Shown here piece by piece: positions 1 to 11,525 of a DNA stretch of 49,428 nt (its first letter is position 1; the number at the start of each line of letters is the position of its first letter). A program made the translations under genes and the position numbers. Source of the DNA: Vitrella brassicaformis (lineage: Eukaryota; Sar; Vitrellaceae); assembly GCA_001179505.1 (NCBI GenBank), contig CDMY01000270.1, forward strand, positions 12,974-62,401, written 5' to 3'. The notes beneath the pieces were generated by a model. The model was given only the letters and a program-made list of their open reading frames with translations. It did no database searches and was not told where the DNA came from.

Positions 1-523
1 GGGGGGGGGGGGGGAGGCAGGCAGGCGGAAAAAAGATACAGGTGAGTGAGTGAGTGAGTGAGTCGGTCAGCCAGCAGTGGCCAAAGCAAAAATACACACA
101 CTCACCATCCATCCATCCGGCAGACAGACAGACAGACAGACATTCAGACAGACAGGGAGGCAGGGAGGCAGGCGGGGAGGCAGGCGGGGCGGGCAGGTGT
201 GTGTGCATGTACGTGTGTGACAGACATGGCGACTGATCTACCACAACCAGCCGACCGAGTTTCCTATATGTGTGTGTGTGTGTTGTATATGGTTGTGTGT
301 ATGCAGGAACACGGTTTCCTGACTGATACGTGCAACAGCTTTTGTTATTCATGGTGTGCCGTGCACTCGTGCCGCCACTAAAAGGCTCACTCGAAGGGCT
401 CGCCACCATCGACATCACATCAGCTTATGGCAAAATTGATTGATTTAAGGAAGCGCAAGTGCTCGTAAGCATCAACCGACTGACTGACCTAGCTAGCAAA
501 ACAAGTAACCCTCTCCCTCGCTG

Positions 524-561
<38 letters not shown>

Positions 562-1854
562 TCAGCAGTGTGGGTGTATCCACTCACACATTGGGTGGTT
601 GGTTCCCTCCCCTTCCGCCCCATGGTCACGTCACCCAGCCGTACCTCTCACTGTGTGTCCGCACGTCGACAAGCAGTGAAAGCATACGGAGAGCGACAAC
701 GACCATACACGCCGAGGAAGGAACGGAGGCACCAAAGCTGAACTCAGGGTGCGTGTCACGGATGAGTGAGGGATGTGGGTCCTCTCTGGCTGTCCGTGTC
801 GTGTGTGACAGGGCATGCACTCCCCCCTCAAGCGGCGTGTGACAGTCACACCGTCGACAGGCGGTGCGTACCTGAGGGCAAGCACATGCCTGTACACGCC
901 TAACGGCGAGCGAGAGTTGTCAGCCAAGTAGCCAGCAAGTTTTCCTGATCTTGCCTTCCTCTTGTGTGCCTTGTGAGTGTCCAGGTGTCCGGGTAAGGGG
1001 TGTGTGTGTGTGGGTGGGTGTGTGGGTGGGTGCGCAAGAACAAGACGATAAACATGATTGACGATGGATGGTGGCACGGTACGGCGATTCTATCCGAGTC
1101 AGTCAGTCAGTCAGTCCGTGTACGCATACGCAGTGTCCGCAGGCAGTGCGCCCCTCCTCTCTGTCGACCAGAAATGACGGCCGCTCTCACTCTCTCTCTC
1201 TCTCTCTCTCTCACTGTGACGACAAAAACAGGGCATCCATCCATCCATCCATCCGCCCTCCCGCACAGCTCTCTTGATGATCAAAAAGGCCCTCTCGTCC
1301 CCCTCCCGCCTCTCTGCTCTCTCTCGACGGACGGACGGACGCCATTTGCGCATGCATGGCAGGTATGCACACACACGGGGACGGACGGACGGACGACCTA
1401 AACGGAAAAAGTCTCACTGGGCCAGTCGGAGGGAGCGGCCAGACAGACAGACAGACAGGAAGAGAGTGTGGGTGGGTGGCTAGGACGGTCGGTCGGCCAT
1501 CCATCCATACATGCAGACGCGTGTGTGATGATGAGTGTGTGTGTTTATGGCACCCATCCATCCATCCATCATTCCATATTCACAAAAGCCCCTCCCCGCC
1601 TCCCCCTGCGACAATAGTCGCTCACTCGAACAAACAAGCAAGCAAACAAACGACACCAGCCGTCCATCCACCACGCCACGCCGCACGACCACCCAGCCAT
1701 TCAACCACGATCAAAAAAGCGCCCCTGTCACTCCCGTGCGTGTGTGTGTGGGTGTTGTGTAATGAATGACTCGTATGTATGTATGCAATGATGAGTGGTG
1801 GTCTGTGTATGTGTGTGTATGGGTGTGTGTGTGTTGGATCGTTCAGTCGGTTGA
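1..1854. repeat. Microsatellite-rich, gene-free stretch
   Basis: No credible coding region is visible. The stretch begins with a run of G and then holds tetranucleotide repeats of GTGA, CAGA, GGCA, CATC and GGAC type and dinucleotide TC and TG tracts. Every open frame here translates to repeat peptides (for example Thr-Asp-Arg-Gln runs), which speaks against coding. It lies 3' of the minus-strand gene that ends at 1855, so part of it may be 3' UTR of that gene. Confidence 0.7.
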
Positions 1855-3450
1855 TCACTGGGTCTTCTTGGCGGTGGTGGGCTGCTCGGCGAAGAGCTCG
1901 TCGATGCGGAGCGATTCTCTGGCGAGGTTGACGTATCGGTCCCACAGCTGGGCGCCGATGAGGTCCTTGCCCAGGCCGATGGCCTTGTCGAAGTACTCCA
2001 GAGAGGTCGTCTGCACAGAGGGGGGCACCTTGTCCCAGACCTACTCACAAAGAAACACACACACACAGTGCATGTAAAACACTCAGTCCGTGTCGCGCGC
2101 GCACCATCAAGGCGTATTTCTTGACGAGCTGAGCAGCCCATTTGGCGTAGATGAAGGCCTTGACCTTGGCCGCGTCGATGGTGCTCTTGCCCCACTCAAT
2201 CAGATCCTGCACACACGTCGACACACACCCATCATTGGTTGGTCAGGCCTCGCCTCGCTTCTTCCCCGACGCACCTGCACGATGACGAATGAGAGAACGA
2301 AGTCCCGGACGTCCTCGTAGATGGCCTGGAGCAAGCTCATGCACTGCAAAGGAGTGAATGACACACAAGGTGGCAATGAATGCGGCATGTCAGTCACTAA
2401 TATGTTCTGTCGCTTCGTCCATGTTGTCGGCGTGTCTGCTCACCCAGAGGACGGCCTGGTCAAGGCCAAAGGCCTTGGCGATGCCGCTGATCTGACATAT
2501 GCCAACATACACACGGAAGGAACACACCGATGACCTCCTGCCGTTGACCCTTCTCCCTCTATCCATCTCTTTCTCTCTCTCTGCGTTAGCCCAGTGAGTG
2601 AAAGAGTGAGTCCAGTAGGTAGTGAGCCTTTAGGCAGTGTGTCTCGCCTCACCAACTCCCAGTACACCATCTGGATGATTTAAAATCGGGGGTGGGAGGG
2701 GGGTTGGGGCAGCGGACAGAAGAACAGAAGAGAGAGAGCCCCACCCACCCAGTTAGTCATGTTACGCAGTAAGTCAAAGGCCACCCACGAAGCACACGCA
2801 CACACCCAGGCAGGCAGGCAGGCCAGGCCGTGCCGTGTGTCTGTACCTTTGCGAAGTTGAAGATGGCGAAGCCGCGGTCCACGAAAAAGACGAACACGCC
2901 GCGCCAATACAGGAAGATGTGCCAGGACACCTGCACGACACCACACCACACACAGGGAGAGAGAGGGAGGGAGAGAGAGAGAGAGAGAGGGAGAGAGAGA
3001 CGATATGTGCGTCGGTCATCGCGGCGTGTGTGTGCGGCTGGTTGACTGAGTGAGCTACTTACCCTCATGGGGAAGAAGAAGATGTGCTGGAGCGTGAAGA
3101 ACATCTGGATGACGGGGTGGGTGGCTGTGGTGGCGGGCTCCACCTTCTTGCCCTCCGGCAAAGGCAGCCACGTGTCCAACAGCCCGTCGAGCGTCGTCGA
3201 CACGAAGTTGAGCTGAGACTGAGCCCAGCCCGTCCACTTGCCGATTAGGGTGTCATCGTTGGTGGCCTTCTTGGCCGCATCTATGTACCTGACCCACCAC
3301 ATCACATCAGTCCATCGACCGACCGACCAAGCGATGGATGCACACGACCAGCCTGAGCTGGCTCTCTCCGTGCTGTGCTCACTTTTCGGTCTCCTTGGAC
3401 ATTGAGTCGTAGAGTTCGTTGAGGCGCTCCTGGAGCTCCTTGAAGCCTAC

Positions 3451-3481
<31 letters not shown>

Positions 3482-3881
3482 GACATGGCCCCGGGTGTGT
3501 GTGTTTCTGTGTGGCATCCGTCCTCCCACTCTTTGACAAGCGGCGCGTACCTCCCTCGGTGTATTCGCCTTTCTTAAAGGCCTCCATGTAGGGCTCCCCC
3601 TTCTTGGCTGACTCCTTGAGTCCGACCATCTTGAGGACCATGTCGAGTGTGTCGATGATCCAGGTGAGAATGAGGTCCACCGTCTCGTCAACCCAGTCCA
3701 CCAGAGGCCGCAGACGCGTCACCACCCAAGCGAAGTACTGGGAGGGCTGCACCTTGCCCAGCAGGCCCACCTTGCTCTCCACACCGATCAGCAGGCTGTT
3801 GAGCAGCAGGATGATGTTGTGCAGCAGGTGAGGGCGCCCGTCCTTGGGCTTGCTGCTACCGGGAGGTACCGATGTCGCCAT
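1855..3881 (-). CDS. Hydrophobic/amphipathic multi-exon protein, possibly lipid-associated
   Basis: I do not recognise this gene with certainty. Reading the minus strand, the start codon at 3881 opens MATSVPPGSSKPKDG, followed by long amphipathic and hydrophobic helices (LLHNIILLLNSLLIG; LVDWVDETVDLILTW) and a C-terminal exon ending AKKTQ at 1855. About nine exons are separated by short introns with CA-rich plus-strand sequence, i.e. TG-rich in sense; exons recognisable by coding character lie near 3881-3553, 3448-3385, 3296-3062, 2931-2848, 2670-2655, 2493-2447, 2342-2279, 2205-2107 and 2041-1855. The pattern of valine-rich amphipathic helices with a VWDKVPPSVQ segment is reminiscent of lipid-droplet proteins (REF/SRPP or perilipin-like), but this is only a resemblance. 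It shares a 239-bp divergent promoter region with the gene at 4121. Confidence 0.6.
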
Positions 3882-4120
3882 TGTGCAATTACGAGTTCAC
3901 AAGCGATGAGAATACGCTTCTGATTGGCTTCACACGTGTCAGCGAAAGTCGTGCTTCAGGTTTTGTTCTGTCGCTCAGAAAGCTCGCAAAGATGGGGGTT
4001 TTTGAGCTCGCAGAAGTTTGAGACGGCACGAGACAGCCCAATTACGGCAGCGGCAACAAGGGAAGGGCAGCGTCTTGACTTTTTTCGCCTGGGACGAATT
4101 CGAATTCGTCGGTTGCCGCC
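3882..4120. promoter_or_regulatory. Divergent promoter region with two AGCTCGCA(A/G) boxes
   Basis: This is the whole interval between two head-to-head start codons (3881 minus, 4121 plus). It holds AGCTCGCAA at 3981-3989 and AGCTCGCAG at 4005-4013, both reading toward the plus-strand gene, 108-132 bp before its ATG. The same word recurs in five other promoter-proximal regions of this window. No TATA box is obvious. Confidence 0.55.
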
Positions 4121-6915
4121 ATGGGCTGCGCGTGCGGCAAGCGGACAGATGTGGTCAAGCAGAAGAGGTCAGTCAACAGGCAACAACAGCCTAGGACGAA
4201 AGAATGCCTCACATTCCCGCCTGCTTCTCTCTCCCTGTCTGGTGCTCCACTCAGCAATGTTGACGTCGAGCCTGGCCCCCTCAACACCATCAAGGTGAGT
4301 CAGGAAAGCCCGGAGGCCGTGAACGGAGCCCCCAAGGTGACTGCGGCTGACGGCGATGGCGAGCCCGAGTCGACAGCCCACCCGCTGGCCCCGCCAGCTG
4401 AGGGCGGTGATCTCAAGCCGCCCCAGTTTGAGAACGGCGACAATGGCCGGATGCGGGTTGACAGGGTGCCCACGGCGGATGTGGGTAAGGTCTCGGCGGA
4501 CGAAGCCGCCAAGATGCGCAAACTATCGCAGGGTAGGCGACAAGGAAGGGGATTTCACGACGGACGGCCTGCCTGCCTGCCTGCCTCATTGTCTGTCTGT
4601 CTGTGTGCTTTTCATGTGGCTGTTGCAGGCCTCGTTGCATCCGTTATCGAGAAGTGCAGCGAGAAGATGGGCGTCGCTGTGGTGACATCTGGCGAGGGCG
4701 GGGCGGCTGGTGAGACGGATGAAGCAGTAGAGGAGGACCGGCTCACCTACGAGGAACGTTTGGTTGTGAGGCTCATGAATGCCACCACACCCGAACAGAC
4801 CGAGGATGCCCTGGAGGAGATGCTCAAGACAGTCAATGTTGTCGACCCCAAGGAAACTGACAGCCCGGTGGGCGCGGTGCGGTGCGGACGCACACAGACG
4901 GCAGGCAGGCCGGCAGGCCGGCAGGCCGGCAGGCCGGCACATGGGGGGGGTGGTCGTTATGTGTGTGGTGTGGTTCAGGTGCGCAAGGCCTTGGCGGATG
5001 CGGGCTGCATCGACGCGTGCCTGTCTGTGCTCAACAGGCGGCCGCCATCTGCCAGTTCGTGTGAGGGTGCCCTCGGTGTGCTGCTGGCTCTGGCGCTCAA
5101 CGACGACACACACGCCAAACTCTGCCAGAAACAGGTGCGCATGTGGCTGACCGACCCATATATCCAAACAGAGGTGCTGTGCTCATCCGTCCATCTGTCC
5201 GTCCATGTGTGTTGTGTGTTCAGGTGCCACACGGTGTGATGGGTGCAGTGGGTGCGCTGTTTCCTGAAGGCACCAGCGGCATCTCAGCCTCATTGTCGGC
5301 CGAGGACCTCGCTACCCTGGTCAACGTCGCCTGTCTGGCATGGCGGCTCCTCTACGCCATGATTGCCGGCGACCAAAACATGATACAGGTGCGGTGCATG
5401 TCTGTGCTCCACGCCGAATTCGTGTAATCATTTGTCTGCGTCTGTGTGTGTCCCGTGTGTGTGTGTGTGGTCAGCCGTGGGTGGACGAGGGAGGCGTGAA
5501 GATTGCCCTGGATTTCGCTGCTGACGCTGACAGCAAGTGCGACGGCCACCAGGAGGTCTACGGCTGGTCCCTCGCTGCACTCAGGTGACTGACTACGAGG
5601 ACACACACCACACCACACACCCATGAGCAGCCTTACCCACGCATTCCACTCTGCGTACCTAACGATATCGTTGCAGGGCTTTGGCGAGTGGCGAAAAGGC
5701 CTCTGCCATGTGCTCATTGATGGTGACTCAGGGGGCCCTCCGCGTGATCCAACACAGGCTTGCGACCGCCCTAAGCACCTCGCCCCCGCCCGTGGAGGAC
5801 GAGAGGCGGTGGGGCGGGATGCGCCTGTGTGTGGAGCATGCCATGGGACTGCTGGGCGGCGTCCAACAGAACTGCAGCGAGGTCTCATGGCGACTCACCC
5901 ACAGGCCAGTCACACCCATCGGCGCCAGTGAGACGGAGGGAACACTGGCCAACTCGGCTGAGGTAGGTACGACTGACTGTATGGACACGGTGTTAACACC
6001 GAAAGGCAGGCCAGATGGGATGGCGTACTGAGAGTGGGTTTGTATGGTTGCGTGCGTAGGTTGGTTTGATGTGGAAGTTGGTGTGTGGGCTGCTCAAGGC
6101 CGACCATTGGAACGATGACGAGCAGCTGGTGCTCCAGGGAGTGTTTGCGCTCGGCATGGCCCTGGCCAACGACGTCTCCAACCGGGACGCCATCAGGTGA
6201 GTGACCACTAACTGCCGACACAGACAGACACCAATAAATGAATGAATGAGAGGATGGAGATGTCATGTCGTTCTCCTTCATCTTCAGGGCCGATGGAGGC
6301 GAGGCTGCTGCAAAGATTGCGCTCACCAAATATGCGCACCACCCTGAGATCACCAAGTTCGCCCAGGGTCTCCTGACGCTGCTCACCCCCCAGCCGGGCC
6401 AAGAGCAGGACACCACTTCAACCGCCCCGCCCGCCACCAAGACACTCGAGTCTGAGGAGACGGTCCAGCAAGCCCCAGCTCCTCCCACGGATGACAAGGA
6501 CGACGGCAAGAAGGCTGCAGAGGAAGAGACAGCAGCGGTGGTCGAGCGAGAGGCGGTCGCCAAGCCGCCTGAAGAAGGGGAGGCTCCTGAGGCGGATGAG
6601 GTAGAGGGTGAGGGCGGTGAGGCTGCCACCGCCCCAGATGACGCACAGCAGGGAGAGAAGGAGGAAGAGGCGGCGGCGGTTGATGCCGGTGCCCCTGAGG
6701 GCGGGGCTGGTGCTGATGAGCCGGAGGTCGCTGCAGGTGCTGCGGACAGGGCTGACGAGCCTGTTGCTGCGGCGGAGGCCGAGGCCGACGCCGACGGTGA
6801 GGGTCAGGAAGAGGCTGAGGGTGAGGCTGCAGGTGGTGGTGAGGGGCAGGGGACGACTGAGGAGGAGAAGATGGAGGTGCAGGCACAGGCACTCGCTGAC
6901 GTCCTCGTATCGTAA
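4121..6915 (+). CDS. N-myristoylated/palmitoylated helical-repeat (armadillo-like) protein
   Basis: Nine exons can be joined in frame: 4121-4167, 4255-4532, 4629-4867, 4979-5134, 5224-5388, 5475-5584, 5677-5962, 6060-6196 and 6288-6915, giving 681 residues. The N-terminus MGCACGK is a classic dual acylation signal: Gly2 for N-myristoylation, Cys3 and Cys5 for palmitoylation, implying membrane attachment. The middle (about residues 130-470) is built of alpha-helical segments with the look of degenerate armadillo/HEAT repeats, e.g. EGALGVLLALALNDD and LVLQGVFALGMALAND. The last roughly 170 residues are a low-complexity acidic Glu/Ala tail. The intron at 4868-4978 contains a GGCC/GGCA repeat. 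The armadillo assignment is from pattern only and the partner is unknown. Confidence 0.75.
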
Positions 6916-8658
6916 CACACTCATTCACTCAGTCGCTGACTCGCTGACTCACTCAGTCACTGGCTGGCTGGCTGCTCGTGACTGACTGGTGCTTTTGCGT
7001 CCTTGAGTGCCTGAGAGTGGAGAGGAAGAAAGAGGAGAGAGAGGAGATCCCTTTTTCATAGCCGCATCGATCGTACGCACGCACACACCTAATATCTAAC
7101 AAGCTGACTCTGTGTAACAATTGAGAGAGTGTGCATGGCATGGCATGGCATGGCATGCAAGGACAAGAATGGATGGATGGATGGATGGCCCGTCCGTCGT
7201 GTCGTGTCGTGTCGTGTCGTATCACACGCGGGTGTCGGTGATCTGACGGACAGGACACAACGAACGAACGAACGAACGAAGGAACGAACGAATGGGAGGT
7301 AGGCTGCTGATGACTAACTAACCTTAACGTGTGTGTGTGTGTGGTGGGGCTCCCTCGGCAGGCAAGGCAAGGATCGTCTTCTTACAGGGGGGATGGCGGC
7401 GTGTCTGTCTCTTACTTGATTGGTTGAGCGGAGTAAGCGGGGGGGATGCACCAACTGGTACCGGTAGGATAAAGTGTTTGTTTGACCGGGTGGTCTGCTT
7501 GTACACTACTACTCGCCTGGCCTGATTGACATGACGGCCGGCTTTTGTGGCCCTTACCTGCCGGGCCCATGCCAACCCACCCACACCATCATGTCTCATG
7601 TCTCATTCGTATCTGTCTGATGTCTAGGACTAAACTGTCTGTCGGTACTCCGGCCTGAGGGCTCTCCCGCCTCCCCCCCGTTGTTGTGTGCGTGCAGACC
7701 TGCAACGCGGCTAACCGGTCACACTCTAGCTCGACTATTTGTGTGTGTGGCTGGCTGGCTGACCGACTGGCGGCATGTTGCGAGTACACTCGACATTCAC
7801 ACACTTTTGTGGCGATGCGATGCGATGCGATGCGCTGCATGCACATCCACATGTCACATTTTTCTGCACGGCATGGCATGCATTGCATCGGACGGACGGA
7901 CGGACGGACAAACTTGGTTGTCCATCGCCCACTTGTCCCGAGTAGCTTGTTGGTCGCCTCTTGCCATCCATAATGCATATCTACATCACATCTACACACA
8001 CACCACATCCATCACATGATCCATACATAACACATTTATGACCTCTCCCTTGCCTGCCTGTCTGCCTGCCTGCCTGCCGTGCTGTCGTCTTACTTATCTA
8101 TTTATGCCATCCATGCACACCTACCTTACCTACACTACACACACCCACTCACCGTCTGGTAGGAGTCTTAGGGGAGGGGAGGGGAGGAGGGAAGCGTGTG
8201 CATACATGCCATGCTGTGCCGTGGATGGGATGGGATGGACGGGTAGATGAACGATGCTGGCCGTGTGTTTATCAAGTCATGGGTGGGATGGGTCGGTGGA
8301 AGACTGCGGCTTTGACACATCGATGGATGCGTGTTTGTTTGTTTGTTTCCAGAGCCATTTTTGGATGCGGCGGTGATCAGTCAGCCGTCCGTCGGTTGAT
8401 GTAGACGTCTTGTTTACGTACACACCGCCTCATGAGTGTGCTTGTTTGTGCGGACCTCCATGGGATGTGTGTGATCCCTATCTAAACCGTCGCCTTCGTT
8501 CTCAGACTCACTTCCTTCTCACACACTAGCGTCCTGTCACCATCCATCCATCCATCCACCCACACATCACCAATTTCTCTCTCTCGCACAGCACCGACTA
8601 CAAATGGCCCACCCCCTCCCCCCGGCGCCCCTCCCTCTGTCCATCAGTCAGTCAGTCA
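6916..8658. repeat. Convergent intergenic region full of simple repeats
   Basis: This lies between two gene 3' ends and has no credible coding frame. It contains a GCATG pentamer array (about 7133-7158), GGAT tetramers (about 7170-7190), GTCGT pentamers (about 7197-7220), GAAC tetramers (7258-7290), GCGAT pentamers (about 7811-7835), GGAC tetramers (about 7891-7910) and CATC tetramers (about 8540-8560). 3' UTRs of both flanking genes must end inside it. Confidence 0.65.
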
Positions 8659-10122
8659 TCAGTCAAGGAAGAGTATGACGACCAGCATGGTCTGGGTCTT
8701 GGCATCCTGGGCCGTCTGAATGATGGTCTTGCTGTCATGGAATGCGAAGGCGATCAGGTGGTCGGTGTGGTTGAGCAGCTTGGCGTTGCACCGCTTGGCC
8801 GCCTCGTCCAGCGGCAGACAGTCATTCTCGGGCATCTCAACTATCTGCTTGACCTTCCGAAGCAACTCCTGCACACCACACCACACAAAACAATACAATA
8901 CGATACACACCACCGAGATCATCTGCATGAAGGGACGGACGGCAGCCAGCAAGCCCTCCCTCCCTCTCTCTCTCCTGTGCTGTGTGTGCGTCCTCCGACT
9001 CCGACCGACCTGCGCTTCGGGCACTTGTCTGTCGAAGGATTGTGGCAGTATGACAGTGAGGAGCTCACTGCAGTTGGCTCGCAGCGCCCCCCTGACGGCC
9101 GCCGCGTTGGTGCCGCTGGCCCCCGAGGTGTAGACATGGTTGCCCGAGAGGACCAGGGCGTAGCTGAGGAGCTCGATGATCTGCTGGTGCAGGTAGCTGC
9201 AGTGCCGCGTACCGAGGATGCAGTACTTGCGCGAAGAGGTGTCCTGGATGGCCTTGAGCTCCTTCAGAATGCTCTCGATAGACAGACCCGGCAGCGGCGG
9301 GACTGGCTGCGGATTGCCCACGTTGGGCGGGCTCTGCGGGATGGCCACCTGGGCCGGCGCAGACGAGGCGCCATAGCTCTCGATGTCGGCAGCCGCCGCG
9401 TGGGGCGACTCACTCTCCACCCAGCCACCATTCAGAGCAACACCCCTCTCAATCGCCGCTGCTGTCGTGTTGTGGTGACCCTGGGCCGTCGCATTGCTGC
9501 TCCACTGCATCTGACGATCAGGCTCGTCGCTCCTTGCACGACAATCGGCATCACACTCACCCTCACCCTCAGAAGTGTCGCCATCACCAAGAGCAGCAGC
9601 AGCAGACAGCACCGGCAGAGATGATCTCCGAAGCCGCCGCAGCAGCTGATAGTGGTGCCTCCCTCGGCGAGCTGACTCATCGTGAGCGGACATCGGTGGA
9701 GATGGCGGCCTCCGGATGCCTGTGAGGAAGGCCTCGCCCTCCCGATGATGCCGCGTCGTCGCGTCAGGGCCCATTCGCCGGATGTCAGCTTCTCTCGCCA
9801 GCAGTCTCCGTAAGTGTTTGGCCTGGACTCTGACGCGAGAGAGGAGGGACTGGACGGCAATCAGCAGCAGGGCGACGGACGTCGGGGTGAGGCGGAGGAC
9901 GGTCATGAAAATGGGGCATTCATCCGCCGGGTCTGTCTTGGCTTGGACTAAATCAAGAAGACAAACAGAGATGTCGACTTGGGATGCCAGATGGGCCGAG
10001 GAGAAAGAGGCAACCTCTGCAGGCTCGGCTCGCAGATCTGCGATCGTGAGGGAGGACCTTTCTCCCCTTTCTCCTTCCTCAGGAGCCATCCGTGGTGTTC
10101 TCTGGAGGCCCTCGATCTCCAT
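8659..10122 (-). CDS. SLOG-superfamily DprA-like protein (plant/cyanobacterial type)
   Basis: Two exons, 10122-9010 and 8868-8659, separated by a 141-nt GT-AG intron, encode 440 residues. The C-terminal third carries the signatures of the DNA recombination-mediator A (DprA/Smf)-like SLOG proteins of cyanobacteria and plants: a HQQIIELLSYALVLSGNHVY segment, then the nucleotide-binding SGASGTNAAAVRGA loop, LLTVILPQS, EMPENDCLPLDEAA and IAFAFHDSKT. The N-terminal half is poorly conserved, with a hydrophobic segment (PTSVALLLIAVQSLLS) and low-complexity linkers. The start at 10122 (MEIEGLQ) was chosen because upstream sequence is CA-rich; an earlier in-frame ATG exists at 10221. Family members are thought to bind nucleotides or single-stranded DNA; function here is unknown. 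A plastid-derived origin is plausible but inferred. Confidence 0.8.
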   Translation of the reverse strand: MEIEGLQRTPRMAPEEGERGERSSLTIADLRAEPAEVASFSSAHLASQVDISVCLLDLVQAKTDPADECPIFMTVLRLTPTSVALLLIAVQSLLSRVRVQAKHLRRLLAREADIRRMGPDATTRHHREGEAFLTGIRRPPSPPMSAHDESARRGRHHYQLLRRLRRSSLPVLSAAAALGDGDTSEGEGECDADCRARSDEPDRQMQWSSNATAQGHHNTTAAAIERGVALNGGWVESESPHAAAADIESYGASSAPAQVAIPQSPPNVGNPQPVPPLPGLSIESILKELKAIQDTSSRKYCILGTRHCSYLHQQIIELLSYALVLSGNHVYTSGASGTNAAAVRGALRANCSELLTVILPQSFDRQVPEAQVGRSRRTHTQHRRERGREGLLAAVRPFMQMISVVCIVLYCFVWCGVQELLRKVKQIVEMPENDCLPLDEAAKRCNAKLLNHTDHLIAFAFHDSKTIIQTAQDAKTQTMLVVILFLD

Positions 10123-10419
10123 CTTGGGTATTCCTAAAGACGCAGGTAGGTAAACCCACCAACGACACGCACACAGCGTGGGTGTAGGAGCACAGAACAA
10201 ACTGCTCGTGCACTGCACCACCCTCAGTCCGTCACTCTCAGTGACTGACCCTTGCCAGCCATTCGTCCGTCCATGGATCTTTATTGGTGTCTGGATGTTT
10301 GCAGAGGCGTCTTACCGCAGCTGGCCGAAGCGGCAGAGGCACTCCCACCAGCCCGCAGCATCACCGCCAGTATCCTCCCCTCTCCCTCCCCCCCTCCACC
10401 ACTGCCACTGTCTACCGCG
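10123..10419. promoter_or_regulatory. Divergent intergenic region without the AGCTCGCA box
   Basis: This 297-bp interval separates the SLOG gene start (minus) from the ATG101 start (plus). Unlike most divergent intervals in the window, it has no exact AGCTCGCA(A/G) word. In-frame upstream ATGs for ATG101 at 10252 and 10273 fall here, so its 5' part could be coding. Confidence 0.4.
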
Positions 10420-11463
10420 ATGAACAACAGCGAAGAGTTTATGTGCCCCGAGCTGCGAGTGGCCCTGTGTCATCTGAAGGAGGCTCTCCGGTGCCTGCTG
10501 CACAGCGTGGTGTTCTGCCGCTCGCTGGGCGCCCACAATGTGGTCACGCCCATGTCCATCTACTCTGAGCAGCTGGAGCTCGGCTATGTCAAGTGCTACT
10601 CGCCCGACCTATCTATCGACAACCTTATCGAGACCCGCATCAACGCATTCGCCACGCTGTTCGAGCGGGAGCTGGCCATCCCCACACACACGCACACGAA
10701 TGTGCCACCCTCGCAGGGCACAGCCGAGCTGGTCAGTTGAGTTGGGGGGAAGACAGTGCAGTGCCTGGCCTGGGCGGGAGTCCACTTCTCTCTGTGTGTT
10801 GTGTGGTTGTGATTGTACAGAGGATAGGTTTCTATGTGCCCCGTGCGAAGCGTGCCATCTGGGGCATCTTCAAGCCGCCCGACGAGAAGATATTCTTCGA
10901 AGTCTGGCGCATCCCCATTCGCGTCAGCGTCCCCTCATCCTCCCCTCCCCCGTTCACACGCTCCCTGCGCAGCAGCACCACCGCCGCCAGCCAACAAACC
11001 CCGCCCCCGCCACCCGACCCACAGTCAACCGCTGGCCATGCCGCTGCTGCTGGTGCTGCTGCCGCTGCCGTGGCGCCTTCATCGTCGTCTTCGTCAGCCG
11101 GAGATGCCACTCGGCTGCTTGAGGATGAGCTGGCGATGCGGCGGGATGCGCACACGGAGGTGCGTCGGGTGCTCTTGTACATCATTGAGAACGTCAACAA
11201 GAAAAGGGACCACCTGCCGCCGCCAAGGGACCAGCAGTCGATATACTGGTAGGGGGTGGGGTGGTGGGGGGGTCAGTGGAGGGGAGGGGAGATGGCTGCC
11301 ATGCCATGCCATGCCATGGCTGTGCTGTGTGTTGTGTGTTGTGTGTGGTCGACTCAGGTTTGAGGTGAGCTACGACATTCGTGGGCAGGATGGGTCGGCG
11401 GCGTGGCATCTGCCCTCCGCCATTCGATCGCCGCCCGGCAGGAAGCTGCCCTATATCACATGA
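10420..11463 (+). CDS. ATG101: Autophagy-related protein 101 (ATG101, DUF1649/HORMA fold)
   Basis: Exons 10420-10731, 10821-11248 and 11358-11463 join in frame to give 281 residues. Family marks are the N-terminal LKEALRCLLHSVVFCRSLG block, a W-x-x-F pair (Trp118, Phe121 in AIWGIF) in the position of the WF finger, the FFEVWRI strand, and the C-terminal helix with VLLYIIENVNKKRDHLPP. ATG101 is a HORMA-domain partner of ATG13 in the Atg1/ULK1 autophagy initiation complex. The protein is longer than animal ATG101 (about 218 aa) because of a Ser/Pro/Ala-rich insertion in exon 2 (roughly residues 140-200). The start at 10420 (MNNSEEF) matches the family N-terminus; in-frame ATGs at 10252 and 10273 would add about 50 residues. 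Confidence 0.85.
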
Positions 11464-11489
11464 AGGATGGATGGATGGATGCACTCACT

Positions 11490-11525
<36 letters not shown>

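Noticed and set aside
547-1769. Several 60-140-codon frames on both strands
   Set aside because: They translate microsatellites (Thr-Asp-Arg-Gln, Ser-Leu, His-Pro-Ser-Ile runs) and lack coding character.
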